A stretch of 64,000 bases of DNA from Curtobacterium sp. PhB115 (GCF_003752025.1 NZ_RJKR01000009.1:1-64000); one strand, 5' to 3'. Counted from the first letter of the stretch, positions 1-9,129 are shown. The notes: a model not told the origin generated them from the letters alone. A program made the numbers and translations.

Positions 1-84
1 CCGGGGGGGGGGGGGGGGGGCCCGGGGGGGGCCCCCCCCCCCCGGGGGGGGGGGGGGGGGGGGGCCCCGGGGCCCCCCCGCCTC
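1..84. other. G/C homopolymer runs at sequence edge
   Basis: The first ~84 bases consist almost only of long alternating runs of G and C, several of them 10-20 nt long. Nothing else in the window looks like this. I see no coding or structural content. An assembly or sequencing artefact at a contig end is the simplest reading; a real biological element is unlikely. Confidence 0.8.
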
Positions 85-134
85 CCGTCCGTCGTCCGGG
101 GTGCGTCGAGAGCCGCGACCGGCCTGGCCTGCCT

Positions 135-244
135 GTCCGGCGGACATCCGCCAGAGGTCACGACATGCCGTGTGCGGAGCGGCGTGGTCGTCCGGCGGAC
201 ATCCGCCAGTGGTCACGACATGCCGTGTGCGGAGCGGCGTGGTC
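135..244. repeat. Two-copy 55-bp tandem repeat
   Basis: A 55-bp unit occurs twice in tandem (135-189 and 190-244) with one clear mismatch (CCAGAGGTC against CCAGTGGTC). Each unit contains the near-perfect palindrome GGCGGACATCCGCC. The repeat lies downstream of the convergent-side end of menC, where no gene is supported. Confidence 0.85.
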
Positions 245-285
245 GCACGAACCGTCGCTCCGGGGCCGGCCGAACGACGGAACGA

Positions 286-338
286 GCGACCTCGGCGAAC
301 GCGAGCGGCGTGTCGTGCGACCTCGGCGAACGCGAGCG
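286..338. repeat. 31-bp-period direct repeat downstream of menC
   Basis: The block starting GCGACCTCGGCGAACGCG occurs at 286 and again at 317, giving a 31-bp period, and is followed by a GCGGGC/GCAGGC low-complexity run up to the menC stop. With the 55-bp repeat before it, this fills the non-genic stretch 85-377. Confidence 0.75.
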
Positions 339-377
339 AGCGGGCGCGGGCGCGGGCGCAGGCGCAGGCGCGGAGCG

Positions 378-1361
378 CTACTCGGCGGCGGCGAGCAGGG
401 CGTGCACGCGTGACACGCGCTCGAGCCACCACGCCGTCCGCTCCGGCGACGCGGCGTGACGTTCGAGCAACGCTGCGTCGACCTGCACGCGCCGCACGTC
501 GATGCGTCCCTCGACGGGGAGCAGGGGGTCCGTGGTGACGTCGCCGGCGAACATCGCCGCCGTCCCGAGACCGGCCGCGTACCCCGGGGACATCGCCGCG
601 GCCGCGAGGAACGCCCCCATCCCGAGCCCGACCGACGTGTCGAGCGCACTGGAGACCACGCACGGCAGCCCCGCGGCGGCGATGACCTCGCGGGCGGCCG
701 TGATCCCGCCGAGCGGCTGCGCCTTCACGACGAGCACGTCCGCCGCACCGGCGCGTGCGACGGCCAGGGGATCGGAGGCCTTGCGGACGCTCTCGTCCGC
801 GGCGATCCGGACGCCGAGCCCATCGATGCGGACTCGCAGCTCCGCGAGCTCGGGGACCGTCCGGCAGGGCTGTTCGGCGTACTGCAGGTCGAACGGGGCG
901 AGCCGCTCGAGTGCCTCCACGGCGTGCTCGACGTCCCACAGGCCGTTCGCGTCCACCCGGACCGCTGCCGATGGACCCATCGCCCGCCGGACTGCGGCGA
1001 CCCGGGCGACGTCGTCGTCGATCGTGGTGCCCGGTTCGGCCACCTTGACCTTGGCGGTCGTGCAGCCGGGGTACCGCTCGAGCAGTGCGGGGACGTCGTC
1101 CGGCGCGATCGCGGGCACCGTGGCGTTCACCGGGACCGAGTCCGAGGCCGGTGCGTGCTCCGTCCAGCCGAAGTCGACCGTGCCCCGGAGCCACGCGGCC
1201 GCCTCGGCGTCGTCGTACTCCACGAACGGCGAGAACTCCGTCCAGCCGGCGGGTCCGCGCAGGACGAGCGCCTCGCGGGTGGTGATGCCGCGGAACCGCA
1301 CCCGCATCGGCAGGGCGACCACGTGCGCGTCGGAGAGGAGTTCGGCGAGGTCGGGGAGCAC
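378..1361 (-). CDS. menC: o-Succinylbenzoate synthase (MenC)
   Basis: Enolase-superfamily dehydratase of menaquinone synthesis that converts SHCHC to o-succinylbenzoate in the cytosol. The 327-residue product shows the expected order of active-site motifs: a KxK pair (TTAKVKVAE), then the metal ligands in VRVDANG, YAEQPC and AADES, then the second catalytic lysine in VVKAQPLGG. Length fits actinobacterial MenC. The start is a GTG reading VLPDLAELL; the open frame continues far upstream antisense to menB/menE, but that extension has no MenC similarity and overlaps genes on the other strand. It is transcribed opposite to menB-menE-menA. Confidence 0.93.
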   Translation of the reverse strand: MLPDLAELLSDAHVVALPMRVRFRGITTREALVLRGPAGWTEFSPFVEYDDAEAAAWLRGTVDFGWTEHAPASDSVPVNATVPAIAPDDVPALLERYPGCTTAKVKVAEPGTTIDDDVARVAAVRRAMGPSAAVRVDANGLWDVEHAVEALERLAPFDLQYAEQPCRTVPELAELRVRIDGLGVRIAADESVRKASDPLAVARAGAADVLVVKAQPLGGITAAREVIAAAGLPCVVSSALDTSVGLGMGAFLAAAAMSPGYAAGLGTAAMFAGDVTTDPLLPVEGRIDVRRVQVDAALLERHAASPERTAWWLERVSRVHALLAAAE

Positions 1362-1488
1362 GCAGCCATCCTCCCAGCCGCACCCAGGGCACCTCACGGT
1401 TCCTCGGAGGGGACCGCCAGGGCAGGGCATTAGCATGCATCGGTCGGCCTCGGTCGGCAACGGGAACGACCGGAACGAGGGAGGCTCG

Positions 1489-1962
1489 GTGGCGCCGGAA
1501 CCGCACCAGCGCGCGTCGCAGCGCGCGACGGCTCGTGCCGCCGCACCGTCGCAGCGCCCGACCGGCCCAGCACGCGCCGGTGGCCCGGGTCGTGACACCG
1601 ACGAGTTCGCCCGGCTCATGCAGCGGAACACCGTGGACGTCCGGCAGACCGGCACCCGCAAGCGCCGCAACCCGGTGGTCGGCAAGATCGCCCTCGGCCT
1701 CGCGGTCGTCTCCGCCGCCGTCGATGCGAGTGCCTTCGCGGTGTTCATGGGCGGCGACACGAACTTCGCCTTCGGCATCTGCTTCGTCGTGGTCTTCCTG
1801 ACGCTCATCGCCGCCGTGCTCGGCTTCGTCGCCGCCGTCGGTGCGTTCGGCCGCTGGTACGGGGCGATCGGGGTCGTCGTCGCGTTCTTCGCGAACCCGG
1901 TGATCCTCATCGTGATCCTGGTGTTCGTCGCGCCGGAGGTCCTGACCGACATGGGCGCCTGA
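1489..1962 (+). CDS. Small integral membrane protein, unknown function
   Basis: The 157-residue product has a basic, Ala/Arg-rich N-terminal tail of about 60 residues (to NPVVGK), then three or four hydrophobic segments including KIALGLAVVSAAVDAS, FGICFVVVFLTLIAAVLGF and AIGVVVAFFANPVILIVILVFV. I do not recognise a named family. GTG at 1489 is preferred because AGGGAGG lies just upstream; an in-frame ATG at 1435 is the alternative. Its last codons and stop are copied in a downstream tandem repeat. The position between menC and menB does not by itself imply a role in quinone synthesis. Confidence 0.7.
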   Translation: MAPEPHQRASQRATARAAAPSQRPTGPARAGGPGRDTDEFARLMQRNTVDVRQTGTRKRRNPVVGKIALGLAVVSAAVDASAFAVFMGGDTNFAFGICFVVVFLTLIAAVLGFVAAVGAFGRWYGAIGVVVAFFANPVILIVILVFVAPEVLTDMGA

Positions 1963-2033
1963 CGGCACCAGCACGGGCGCCTGACGGCACCAACACGGGT
2001 GCCTGACGGCACCAGCACGGGCGCCTGGCGGCG
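1953..2033. repeat. 22-bp tandem repeat copying a gene end
   Basis: Units start at 1953, 1975 and 1997 and a partial one at 2019 (core GGGCGCCTGACGGCACCAG). The first unit contains the last codons and TGA stop of the preceding membrane-protein gene, so later units carry copies of that stop. Confidence 0.9.
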
Positions 2034-2051
2034 CAGCGGTACGTTGGGAGC

Positions 2052-2981
2052 ATGGCTGCTCCCGTCTCCGACCTGTTCGACCCCGACGTCTGGACCGCGG
2101 CTCCGATCGCGGAGCAGTTCACCGACATCACGTACCACAAGCACGTCTCGAAGGGGATCGTGCGGGTCGCGTTCGACCGTCCTGAGGTGCGCAACGCCTT
2201 CCGCCCGCGTACGGTCGACGAGCTGTACCGCGCGCTCGACGACGCCCGCCAGGACCCCCGCGTCGGTGTCGTCCTGCTCACCGGCAACGGTCCGAGCCCG
2301 AAGGACGGCGGCTGGGCGTTCTGCTCCGGCGGCGACCAGCGCATCCGGGGCCGCAGCGGCTACCAGTACGTCGGTGACGAGGGCGCACCGCCCGAGGGCG
2401 TCGACCCGGCGGCGGCCCAGGCGTCGATGGGACGCCTGCACATCCTCGAGGTGCAGCGTCTCATCCGGATGATGCCGAAGGTCGTCGTCGCGGTCGTCCC
2501 GGGGTGGGCCGCTGGCGGTGGGCACTCGCTGCACGCGATCTGCGACCTCACCATCGCGAGCGCCGAGCACGGCAAGTTCAAGCAGACCGACGCCGACGTC
2601 GGCTCGTTCGACGGCGGGTACGGCAGCGCCTACTACGCCAAGCAGATCGGCCAGAAGCTCGCACGCGAGGTCTTCTTCCTCGCCGAGGAGTACTCCGCCC
2701 AACGTGCGTACGAGATGGGTGCCGTCAACAAGGTCGTGCCGCACGAGGACCTCGAGCGCGAAGCGATCCGCTGGGGAGAGACCATCCTCGGCAAGTCCCC
2801 GACGGCGATCCGGATGCTCAAGTACGCGTTCAACGCGGTCGACGACGGGATGGTCGGGCAGCAGGTGTTCGCGGGCGAGGCCACCCGCCTGGCGTACGGC
2901 ACCGACGAAGCCGTCGAGGGCCGGGACTCCTTCCTCGAGAAGCGCGCCCCCGAGTGGTCCTCGTTCCCGTGGCACTACTGA
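2052..2981 (+). CDS. menB: 1,4-Dihydroxy-2-naphthoyl-CoA synthase (MenB)
   Basis: Crotonase-fold enzyme that closes the ring of o-succinylbenzoyl-CoA to DHNA-CoA. The 309-residue protein has MenB hallmarks: RPEVRNAFRP near the N-terminus, the oxyanion-hole segment FCSGGDQR, PGWAAGGGHSLH, and the MenB-type SFDGGYGS segment; the C-terminus ends in FPWHY. Length suits the actinobacterial form. The ATG is preceded by TACGTT 6 nt upstream with no good ribosome-binding site, consistent with a leaderless message. menE follows after 16 nt. Confidence 0.96.
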   Translation: MAAPVSDLFDPDVWTAAPIAEQFTDITYHKHVSKGIVRVAFDRPEVRNAFRPRTVDELYRALDDARQDPRVGVVLLTGNGPSPKDGGWAFCSGGDQRIRGRSGYQYVGDEGAPPEGVDPAAAQASMGRLHILEVQRLIRMMPKVVVAVVPGWAAGGGHSLHAICDLTIASAEHGKFKQTDADVGSFDGGYGSAYYAKQIGQKLAREVFFLAEEYSAQRAYEMGAVNKVVPHEDLEREAIRWGETILGKSPTAIRMLKYAFNAVDDGMVGQQVFAGEATRLAYGTDEAVEGRDSFLEKRAPEWSSFPWHY

Positions 2982-2997
2982 GCACGGCGGTACCGGC

Positions 2998-4137
2998 ATG
3001 ACCCGTCCGCTGGTCGCGCTGGGCACGTCGGATCCGATCGCGGTGCTCCGCGGCCTGGAGGCAGCACTCGCCGGCGGTCCCGCGCTGCTCCCCGTCGCCG
3101 AGGGCGCGCCGGCGCTGCCGACCCCGCCACCGGCCGACGTCCGGCAGCGGGTCGCCCTGGTCGTGGAGACCAGCGGGTCGACCGGCACCGGCAAGCGGGT
3201 GGCGCTCTCGTCCGAGGCGCTGCTCGCGGGTGCCGCCGCCGCGGACGCCGCACTCGGCGGCCCCGGCGGGTGGGTCCTGGCGTTGCCGACGCACTACATC
3301 GCCGGCCTCAACGTCCTGACACGCTCGATCGCGGCCGGCACCACGCCGGTCGTGGTCGCCCCTGGGCACTTCGAGGCGGCGGCGTTCGCGGACGCCGCGG
3401 ATCGGCTCGTCACCGGGCCGGGCGCGCCCCGCCGGTACACCTCGCTCGTCCCGGTGCAGCTCGCACGCGTCCTCGACGACGCCCGCGCGACCGCGGCCCT
3501 CGGGCGCTTCGACGCCGTCCTGGTCGGCGGTCAGGCCACCCCGGAGGCGCTCCGAGACCGAGCGGTCGCGGCGGGCGTGCGGATCGTGACGACGTACGGT
3601 GCGAGCGAGACGAGCGGCGGCTGCGTCTACGACGGCGTCCCGTTCGGCAGCGTCCGCGCCGAGGTCGTCGACGGCGAGCTGTTCCTCGCCGGGCCGATGC
3701 TCGCCGAGGGCTACCTCGGCGACGACGAGCGCACCGCGAGGACGTTCGTCGAGCGCGACGGACTCCGGTGGTACCGCACGGGCGATGCCGCGACCGTGGT
3801 CGACGGTGTCGTCCGGGTGATCGGACGGCTCGACGACGTGGTGATCTCCGGCGGCGAGAAGGTCCAGCTGGGCGCCGTCGAACGGCTCGTGCGGGAGCTG
3901 CCGGGCCACGCGGGCGCCGTCGTCACCCGGCGGGCGTCGGGGGAGTGGGGCGAGGTGCCCGTCGTCGTGACCGAGCACCCGCTCGACCTCGAGACCGCCC
4001 GCGCGCACGTCGGCTCGGCGCTCGGCCGTGCGGCTCGTCCCGCGGACGTGCTCGTGGTGGACCGACTGCCGATGCTCGCCTCCGGCAAACCCGACCGGCA
4101 GGCGATCCGGGCACTGGCCGAGGCCCCGCGTTCATAG
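2998..4137 (+). CDS. menE: o-Succinylbenzoate-CoA ligase (MenE)
   Basis: AMP-forming ligase that activates o-succinylbenzoate with CoA, the step before MenB. Visible motifs of the ANL superfamily are the P-loop-like ETSGSTGTGKRV (about residues 53-64), TTYGASETSG, the hinge-region YRTGD, and the terminal catalytic lysine context SGKPDR. At 379 residues it is shorter than typical ~450-500-residue MenE, as the N-terminal subdomain is reduced; I believe this is common in actinobacteria. The ATG lies 16 nt after menB, suggesting co-transcription. Confidence 0.93.
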   Translation: MTRPLVALGTSDPIAVLRGLEAALAGGPALLPVAEGAPALPTPPPADVRQRVALVVETSGSTGTGKRVALSSEALLAGAAAADAALGGPGGWVLALPTHYIAGLNVLTRSIAAGTTPVVVAPGHFEAAAFADAADRLVTGPGAPRRYTSLVPVQLARVLDDARATAALGRFDAVLVGGQATPEALRDRAVAAGVRIVTTYGASETSGGCVYDGVPFGSVRAEVVDGELFLAGPMLAEGYLGDDERTARTFVERDGLRWYRTGDAATVVDGVVRVIGRLDDVVISGGEKVQLGAVERLVRELPGHAGAVVTRRASGEWGEVPVVVTEHPLDLETARAHVGSALGRAARPADVLVVDRLPMLASGKPDRQAIRALAEAPRS

Positions 4138-4178
4138 GGGACTGCGAGCGGGCGGGCGCTCCGGCAGGAATATGATCG

Positions 4179-5180
4179 ATGGTCGTGGCACGAACGAAGA
4201 ACACGACGCACAAGCAGGGCCGCTCGGGCAACCCGGCGAAGGCCGCTGCCCCGGTCCGCACGAAGCGCAGGGCGACCGCGCGCGACTGGATCGGTGGCGC
4301 ACGCCTCCGCACCCTGACGCTCGGGGTGGTCCCGGTCGTGCTCGGCACCGCCGTCGCCTTCGTGGACAGCGGCATCACCGGTGACTTCGGTGCGTTCCTG
4401 GCGCAGGACCGGCACCTCACCATCGCGCTGCTCGCCCTCGCGGTGGCGCTGTTCCTGCAGATCGGCGTGAACTACAGCAACGACTACTCCGACGGGGTCC
4501 GTGGCACCGACGAGTTCCGCGTCGGACCGGCACGACTCACCGGCGCCGGCCTCGCGAAGCCCCGGACCGTGCTCACCGTGGCGCTGACGTTCTTCGGGTT
4601 GGCTGCGGTCGCGGGGCTCGTCATCGTCGTGCTCACCCAGCTCTGGTGGCTGCTCCTCGTCGGTGCCGCCGCGATCGTCGCCGCGTGGTTCTACACCGGC
4701 GGCAAGAAGCCGTACGGCTACAACGCACTCGGCGAGGTCTTCGTCTTCGTGTTCTTCGGGCTCGTCGCCGTGCTCGGGACCCAGTTCGTGCTGATCGACG
4801 AGGTCACGATGAACGGCTGGGCCGCCGCCGTCGCCACCGGGTTCTTCGCCTGCGCGGTGCTCATGGTGAACAACATCCGCGACATCGACGAGGACCGTCT
4901 GGCCGGCAAGCGCACCCTCGCCGTGGTGGTCGGCCGACCGGTGGCCCGGGTGCTCTACGGCCTGTTCCTGCTGCTGCCCTACGTGGTGCTGCTCTGGTTC
5001 GTGCTGCTGTACTTCCGGACCGGCTTCACGTACTTCTCGCTGCTGCTGGCGCTGCCGGCACTGGCCATCGGCGTCTCGTCACGGAAGCCCCGTGAGCTCA
5101 TCACGGCGCTGCAGCTGTCGTCGTTCGCCTCGCTCGCCTTCGGCGTCGTCCTCGGCATCACCCTGGCCGTCCAGCCGTAG
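4179..5180 (+). CDS. menA: 1,4-Dihydroxy-2-naphthoate polyprenyltransferase (MenA)
   Basis: Membrane UbiA-family prenyltransferase that attaches the polyprenyl chain to DHNA. The 333-residue protein has about eight hydrophobic segments, the first Asp-rich prenyl-diphosphate motif NDYSDGVRG, and the second in NNIRDIDED. The first ~30 residues are basic and Thr/Lys-rich. TATGAT at 4171 looks like a -10 box only 2 nt before this ATG, so if the message is leaderless the true start may be GTG at 4185 (two codons shorter). Confidence 0.95.
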   Translation: MVVARTKNTTHKQGRSGNPAKAAAPVRTKRRATARDWIGGARLRTLTLGVVPVVLGTAVAFVDSGITGDFGAFLAQDRHLTIALLALAVALFLQIGVNYSNDYSDGVRGTDEFRVGPARLTGAGLAKPRTVLTVALTFFGLAAVAGLVIVVLTQLWWLLLVGAAAIVAAWFYTGGKKPYGYNALGEVFVFVFFGLVAVLGTQFVLIDEVTMNGWAAAVATGFFACAVLMVNNIRDIDEDRLAGKRTLAVVVGRPVARVLYGLFLLLPYVVLLWFVLLYFRTGFTYFSLLLALPALAIGVSSRKPRELITALQLSSFASLAFGVVLGITLAVQP

Positions 5181-5218
5181 CGGGCGGGTGCGCCGATGCC
5201 CGGTCAGGCCGGTGCCGG

Positions 5219-5554
5219 TCAGTCGGCGTCGGTGTCCCGGCGGGCAGCGTGCCGGTCGGCGTCCGACACCGGGCGCTTGACCGTCGTGTCGTCGGCGTCC
5301 GAATCGGCGGCGTCGACGAAGTCGTCCTCGAAGTCGGTGTCGGCGTCCCGCTCGGGGCGACCCCGACGGTTCGCGAGGCTCGTCGCCACCTGCGTGCGGA
5401 GCCGCGCGAGCGCGATGTAGGACACGAGCAGCCCGACCAGGGCCGCGACGATCGTCGCCCAGTACCAGGGCATCGGTGTCAAGACCAAGAGGAGCACGAG
5501 CGCAGCCGCGAAGATGCCGAGCCGGGCGAGGGTGTACAGGAGCCACGCTTTCAC
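5219..5554 (-). CDS. DUF4229-type small membrane protein
   Basis: The 111-residue product has two predicted membrane helices (LARLGIFAAALVLLLVL and ATIVAALVGLLVSYIAL), a short basic segment LARLRTQVATSLANRR, then an acidic Asp-rich cytosolic tail. This pattern fits the actinobacterial DUF4229 family, whose function is unknown to me. It lies between menA and menD on the opposite strand; this neighbourhood recurs in related genomes as I recall them, but that is memory and not tested here. Confidence 0.78.
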   Translation of the reverse strand: MKAWLLYTLARLGIFAAALVLLLVLTPMPWYWATIVAALVGLLVSYIALARLRTQVATSLANRRGRPERDADTDFEDDFVDAADSDADDTTVKRPVSDADRHAARRDTDAD

Positions 5555-5618
5555 CCGGCAAGTCTACGGACGGCCGACCGGCAGGGTCATCACAGGGTCG
5601 CGACCTAGACTCCGGGGC

Positions 5619-5975
5619 ATGGTCCGCTTGTGGTTGATCGTCGTCGTCGCCGCTGTCGCCTTCACGGTGTACGCGGCCATCGACGCGGCGACGATGCCCC
5701 GCGAACGTGTCCGATCCCTCAGGCGCGGCATCTGGGTGCTGCTCGTCATCGTCCTCCCCGTGCTCGGCGGCGTGCTCTGGTTCCTGCTCGGACGAGCACC
5801 GGCGACTCCGGGCTCGGGCGCCCGGTACCGTGGACCCGAAGACGACCCGGACTTCCTCGGTGGCACACCAGCACCGGGAGACTCCCGCACGGACAAGGAC
5901 CAGGACGACGCCACCCTCCGAGACCTCGAAGACCAGTTCCACGACCGAGACGACGACGGCCGCACCGATCGCTGA
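5619..5975 (+). CDS. PLDc_N-domain small membrane protein
   Basis: The 118-residue protein has an N-terminal helix (LWLIVVVAAVAFTVYAAID), a basic linker with RERVRSLRR, a second helix (GIWVLLVIVLPVLGGVLWFLLGR) and a hydrophilic, acidic tail. The pattern matches the short phospholipase-D N-terminal-like (PLDc_N) membrane domain; no catalytic HKD motif is present, so no phospholipase activity is implied. TAGACT sits 7 nt before the ATG, suggesting a leaderless transcript. Its 3' part overlaps the assigned menD start by about 115 bp in another frame. Confidence 0.8.
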   Translation: MVRLWLIVVVAAVAFTVYAAIDAATMPRERVRSLRRGIWVLLVIVLPVLGGVLWFLLGRAPATPGSGARYRGPEDDPDFLGGTPAPGDSRTDKDQDDATLRDLEDQFHDRDDDGRTDR

Positions 5976-7713
5976 CGGTCCGGCCGGATCGGGCAGCCCG
6001 GCCACCGACGCCGCACTGGCGCTCCTGCAGGAGCTCGTACGCGCCGGCGTCACCGACGTCGTCGTCAGCCCGGGCTCGCGCTCGCAGGCCCTCGCGCTCG
6101 CAGCCGTGGCCCTCGAGCGCGCCGGCGGCCTCACCGTGCACGTCCGCATCGACGAACGGACCGCCGGGTTCTTCGCCCTCGGACTCGCGGTCGAGACGCA
6201 GCGCCCCGCCGCCGTCGTGACGACCTCGGGCACCGCCGTGGCGAACCTGCACCCCGCCGTGCTCGAAGCACACCACTCCGGCGTGCCGATGATCGTCCTG
6301 AGCGCCGACCGGCCCGACGAACTCCGCGGCATCGGGAGCAACCAGACCACCGTGCAGCCGGGCATGTTCGGCCACGCGGTCGCCTTCGTCCGTGACGTCG
6401 AGGCACCCTCGACGCACGGGACCGACGACTCGGTCCGCTCCACGCTCCGCGACCTCGCCCGACAGGCCGTCGCGGCCGCCGCCGGTCACTCCGGGCAGCC
6501 CGGGCCCGCACAGCTCAACGTCGCGTTCCGTGAGCCCCTGTCCGCCGGACTCGCCGCCGACCGGGTGCACGGCGTCCCCGACGACGAGGTCGACCTCGCG
6601 TTCGCCACCCGTCGTGCGCACGGTGGGCTGCCGGTGGCCGAACTCGCCCCGGACGACGAGCCCGGCACGGTCGTGATCGCCGGACACGACGCCGGCGAGG
6701 ACGCCGAACGGATCGCGTGGGAGCTCGGTGCGCCGCTCCTGGCCGAGATCACGAGCGGTGCGCGTTTCGGCCGGAACCTGGTCGTGGCCTACCGCGAGCT
6801 CCTGCGCGACGCCGACTTCGGCGGGGCCGTCCGCCGAGCCGTGGTGCTCGGGCACCCGACGCTCAGCAGAGAGGTCCCGGCGCTCCTGCAGCGGCAGGGG
6901 CTCGAGACGATCGTCGTCCGCGGGCCGGCGGCCGATCCCTTCGACCCGGCCCGCGCCTCCCGGCAGTCCGAGACCACCTTCGTGTCCGACGTCCGCGTGA
7001 CGGGCCGCACCCGGCCGGAACACCGCGCCTGGGTCGGACGGTGGGTCGGCGCCAGCCGCCTCCTGCTCGGGGACGGCGACGCCGGACCCGACCTCGACGC
7101 GAAGCGGTCCGCCGACCGTGCCGAGCGGAACAAGTTCCTGCGCGACGAGGTCGCACTCCGCCGCCGACCCGTCGACCGCGCCATGCTGTCCGACGCCGTG
7201 TGGGGCGTGACGTGGCCGCACGACCGTCTGGTGCTCGGCGCGTCGCAGATCATCCGCGTCGCGGACGGGCGAGTGCTCGGCAAGAAGCTGCGGGTGCACG
7301 CGAACCGTGGCCTGGCGGGCATCGACGGCACGGTCTCGACGGCGCTCGGCATCGCCGCCGCGCTCGAGCACTCGTCGGCGTCGGTCGGCACCACGCGCGT
7401 GCTCCTCGGGGACCTCACGCTGCTGCACGACCTCGGCGCGTTCGTCACCGGCACCGAGGAACGGACGCACCGGGTGCAGGTGATCGTCGGGAACGACGAC
7501 GGCGGCGCGATCTTCCGCGGGCTCGAGGTCGCGAAGACGACACCGCCGGAGGACATGCGCCGGATGATGTCCACGCCGCAGCACGTCGACATCGAGCGCG
7601 TCGTGACCGGGCTCGGGTGGGAGTACCGACGGGCCGCGACGTGGGGCGACCTCGAGCGCGTGCTCACCGATCCGGCCGAACGGGTCGTGATCGAGGTGCC
7701 GCTGGCCGACTGA
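5860..7713 (+). CDS. menD: SEPHCHC synthase (MenD)
   Basis: Thiamine-diphosphate enzyme that joins 2-oxoglutarate to isochorismate, the first committed menaquinone step. The N-terminal domain is clear from ALALLQELVRAGVTD onward, with VVSPGSRSQ, the cofactor-activating region RIDERTAGFFALG and TSGTAVANLHPAV; the C-terminal domain contains NRGLAGIDG and VGNDDGGAIF. The start is uncertain: GTG at 5860 is the closest in-frame start upstream of the conserved region (GTG at 5830 is another), leaving a Thr-rich 35-residue leader and an overlap with the preceding gene. Predicted 617 residues. Confidence 0.92.
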   Translation: MAHQHRETPARTRTRTTPPSETSKTSSTTETTTAAPIADGPAGSGSPATDAALALLQELVRAGVTDVVVSPGSRSQALALAAVALERAGGLTVHVRIDERTAGFFALGLAVETQRPAAVVTTSGTAVANLHPAVLEAHHSGVPMIVLSADRPDELRGIGSNQTTVQPGMFGHAVAFVRDVEAPSTHGTDDSVRSTLRDLARQAVAAAAGHSGQPGPAQLNVAFREPLSAGLAADRVHGVPDDEVDLAFATRRAHGGLPVAELAPDDEPGTVVIAGHDAGEDAERIAWELGAPLLAEITSGARFGRNLVVAYRELLRDADFGGAVRRAVVLGHPTLSREVPALLQRQGLETIVVRGPAADPFDPARASRQSETTFVSDVRVTGRTRPEHRAWVGRWVGASRLLLGDGDAGPDLDAKRSADRAERNKFLRDEVALRRRPVDRAMLSDAVWGVTWPHDRLVLGASQIIRVADGRVLGKKLRVHANRGLAGIDGTVSTALGIAAALEHSSASVGTTRVLLGDLTLLHDLGAFVTGTEERTHRVQVIVGNDDGGAIFRGLEVAKTTPPEDMRRMMSTPQHVDIERVVTGLGWEYRRAATWGDLERVLTDPAERVVIEVPLAD

Positions 7714-7728
7714 CGCGCAGCGGCGTGT

Positions 7729-7776
7729 GCGTCAGGCCAGTGCGTCTCAGGTCAGTGCGCGTCAGGCCAGTGCGTC
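7729..7776. repeat. 13-15-bp tandem repeat copying the menF end
   Basis: Three successive units of about 13-15 bp (core TCAGGCCAGT or TCAGGTCAGT) fill the gap between the convergent menD and isochorismate synthase genes. Read on the minus strand, the last unit is the final codons plus TGA of the isochorismate synthase gene, so the stop region is present about three times. Confidence 0.82.
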
Positions 7777-9021
7777 GCTGATCGGTCGGAACTTCAGCGC
7801 GGTCTCGGCGACCTCGCGTGCCGGGTCCGACCCGGCGACCACGCCGGCGCCCGCCCAGGCGCGGACGGTCCCGTCGTCGTCGATCCGGGCGCTCCGGAGC
7901 GCGAGCATCCACTCGCCGTCCCCGGTGGCGCTCATCCAGCCGACCGGCCCGGCGTACCGACCGCGGTCGACGCCCTCGAGCTCGGCGACGAGCCGGACCG
8001 CCACGTCGGTGGGGGTACCGGCGACGGCCGCGGTCGGGTGCAGGGCGTCCGCGACGTCGAGCGAGGTGGTGTCCGGCGGCAGGGTGGCCTGCACGTCGGT
8101 GGCGAGGTGCCAGAGGTTCGGCAGCTGCAACCGGAACGGCTCCGGGTCGGCGCGCAGCTCGGTGACGAGCGGGCGGAGCGAGGCGAGCAGGCTGTCGATC
8201 GCGAACGCGTGCTCCTCGACGTCCTTCGCGCTGGCGGCGAGGGCCTCGGCGGCGGCACGGTCGGACACCTCGTCGTCTCCGCGGGCCGCGCTGCCGGCGA
8301 GCACCCGCGCGGTCAGCCGCGTGCCGTCCGTCCGTGCGAGGGTCTCCGGGGTGGCACCGATGAGCCCGTCGACCGCGAACGTGACGCACTGCGGGTACGC
8401 GGCGGCGAGGTCGAGCAGCACGGCTCGTCGATCGGCGCCGGACGGCAGCGTGCCGACGAGGTCCCGGGCGAGCACCACCTTCTGCGCGCTCCCCGCCACG
8501 ATGCGCCGCACGGCCTCGGCCACGTTCGCGGCGTACGTGTCCTCGTCGATGCGCCCCGGACGGAGCGCGACCGAGACGTGCGGGCCGATGTGCGGCACCG
8601 GCACGGAGGTCCGGCTGAACGCCAGCGGCTCGGCGCCGACGGTGGTGTCGACGGCGGTCAGCCACGCCTTGCCGCGGCGACGGCCGATCACGACCTGCGG
8701 CACGATGAGGACGCTCTCGTCGGCGGAGTCGTCGGCGAACGCGAACGACCCGAACGCGACGAGGCCGGAACCGCGCAGCTGCACGGGGTCGTCGACGACG
8801 GCGGACTCGACGACGGCGCGCCAGGTGGCTGCTGCGTCGCGCATCCGGTCGGGGCCGGTGAAGGTGAACCGGAGCGCCTCACCGATCCCGATGATGCCGT
8901 CGCCGTTGCGGACGAACGCGAGGGGACGGTCGCGGAGGGTGTGGCGGAGGACGGTTCCCGGGTCGTCGAGGATCCGGGTGGAGACCGTCAGCGGGGGAGC
9001 CGCCGTGGTGGTTCGGGTCAC
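7762..9021 (-). CDS. menF: Isochorismate synthase (MenF/EntC type)
   Basis: Chorismate-binding enzyme that makes isochorismate for MenD. The 419-residue product has the conserved C-terminal chorismate-binding domain: [10 protein letters not shown], a [12 protein letters not shown] segment, LAGSAARG, the [11 protein letters not shown] helix, [18 protein letters not shown] and the [10 protein letters not shown] signature. Start is a GTG ([10 protein letters not shown]). The gene is convergent with menD and divergent from menG. Isochorismate could also feed siderophore synthesis, but the surroundings favour menaquinone. Confidence 0.92.
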   Translation of the reverse strand: MTRTTTAAPPLTVSTRILDDPGTVLRHTLRDRPLAFVRNGDGIIGIGEALRFTFTGPDRMRDAAATWRAVVESAVVDDPVQLRGSGLVAFGSFAFADDSADESVLIVPQVVIGRRRGKAWLTAVDTTVGAEPLAFSRTSVPVPHIGPHVSVALRPGRIDEDTYAANVAEAVRRIVAGSAQKVVLARDLVGTLPSGADRRAVLLDLAAAYPQCVTFAVDGLIGATPETLARTDGTRLTARVLAGSAARGDDEVSDRAAAEALAASAKDVEEHAFAIDSLLASLRPLVTELRADPEPFRLQLPNLWHLATDVQATLPPDTTSLDVADALHPTAAVAGTPTDVAVRLVAELEGVDRGRYAGPVGWMSATGDGEWMLALRSARIDDDGTVRAWAGAGVVAGSDPAREVAETALKFRPISDALA

Positions 9022-9094
9022 GTCCCCGATGCTACGCGCGGTCGGCGGAGCGCCCGGCCCGACGCCCGTCGCACGGACCGTCGCTGCGAGTCCG

Positions 9095-9122
9095 GTGAAC
9101 GTACGGTCGGGACCTCTAGGAT
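9095..9122 (+). promoter_or_regulatory. Probable promoter of menG
   Basis: GTGAAC (9095-9100) and TAGGAT (9117-9122) are separated by 16 nt. TAGGAT ends 7 nt before the GTG start, so transcription would begin at or next to the start codon (leaderless). Confidence 0.5.
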
Positions 9123-9129
9123 TGGTCGG

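Noticed and set aside
1362..3194. Long open frame antisense to menB and menE, continuous with menC
   Set aside because: No similarity beyond the MenC part; high GC keeps the opposite frame open. MenC is taken to start at 1361.
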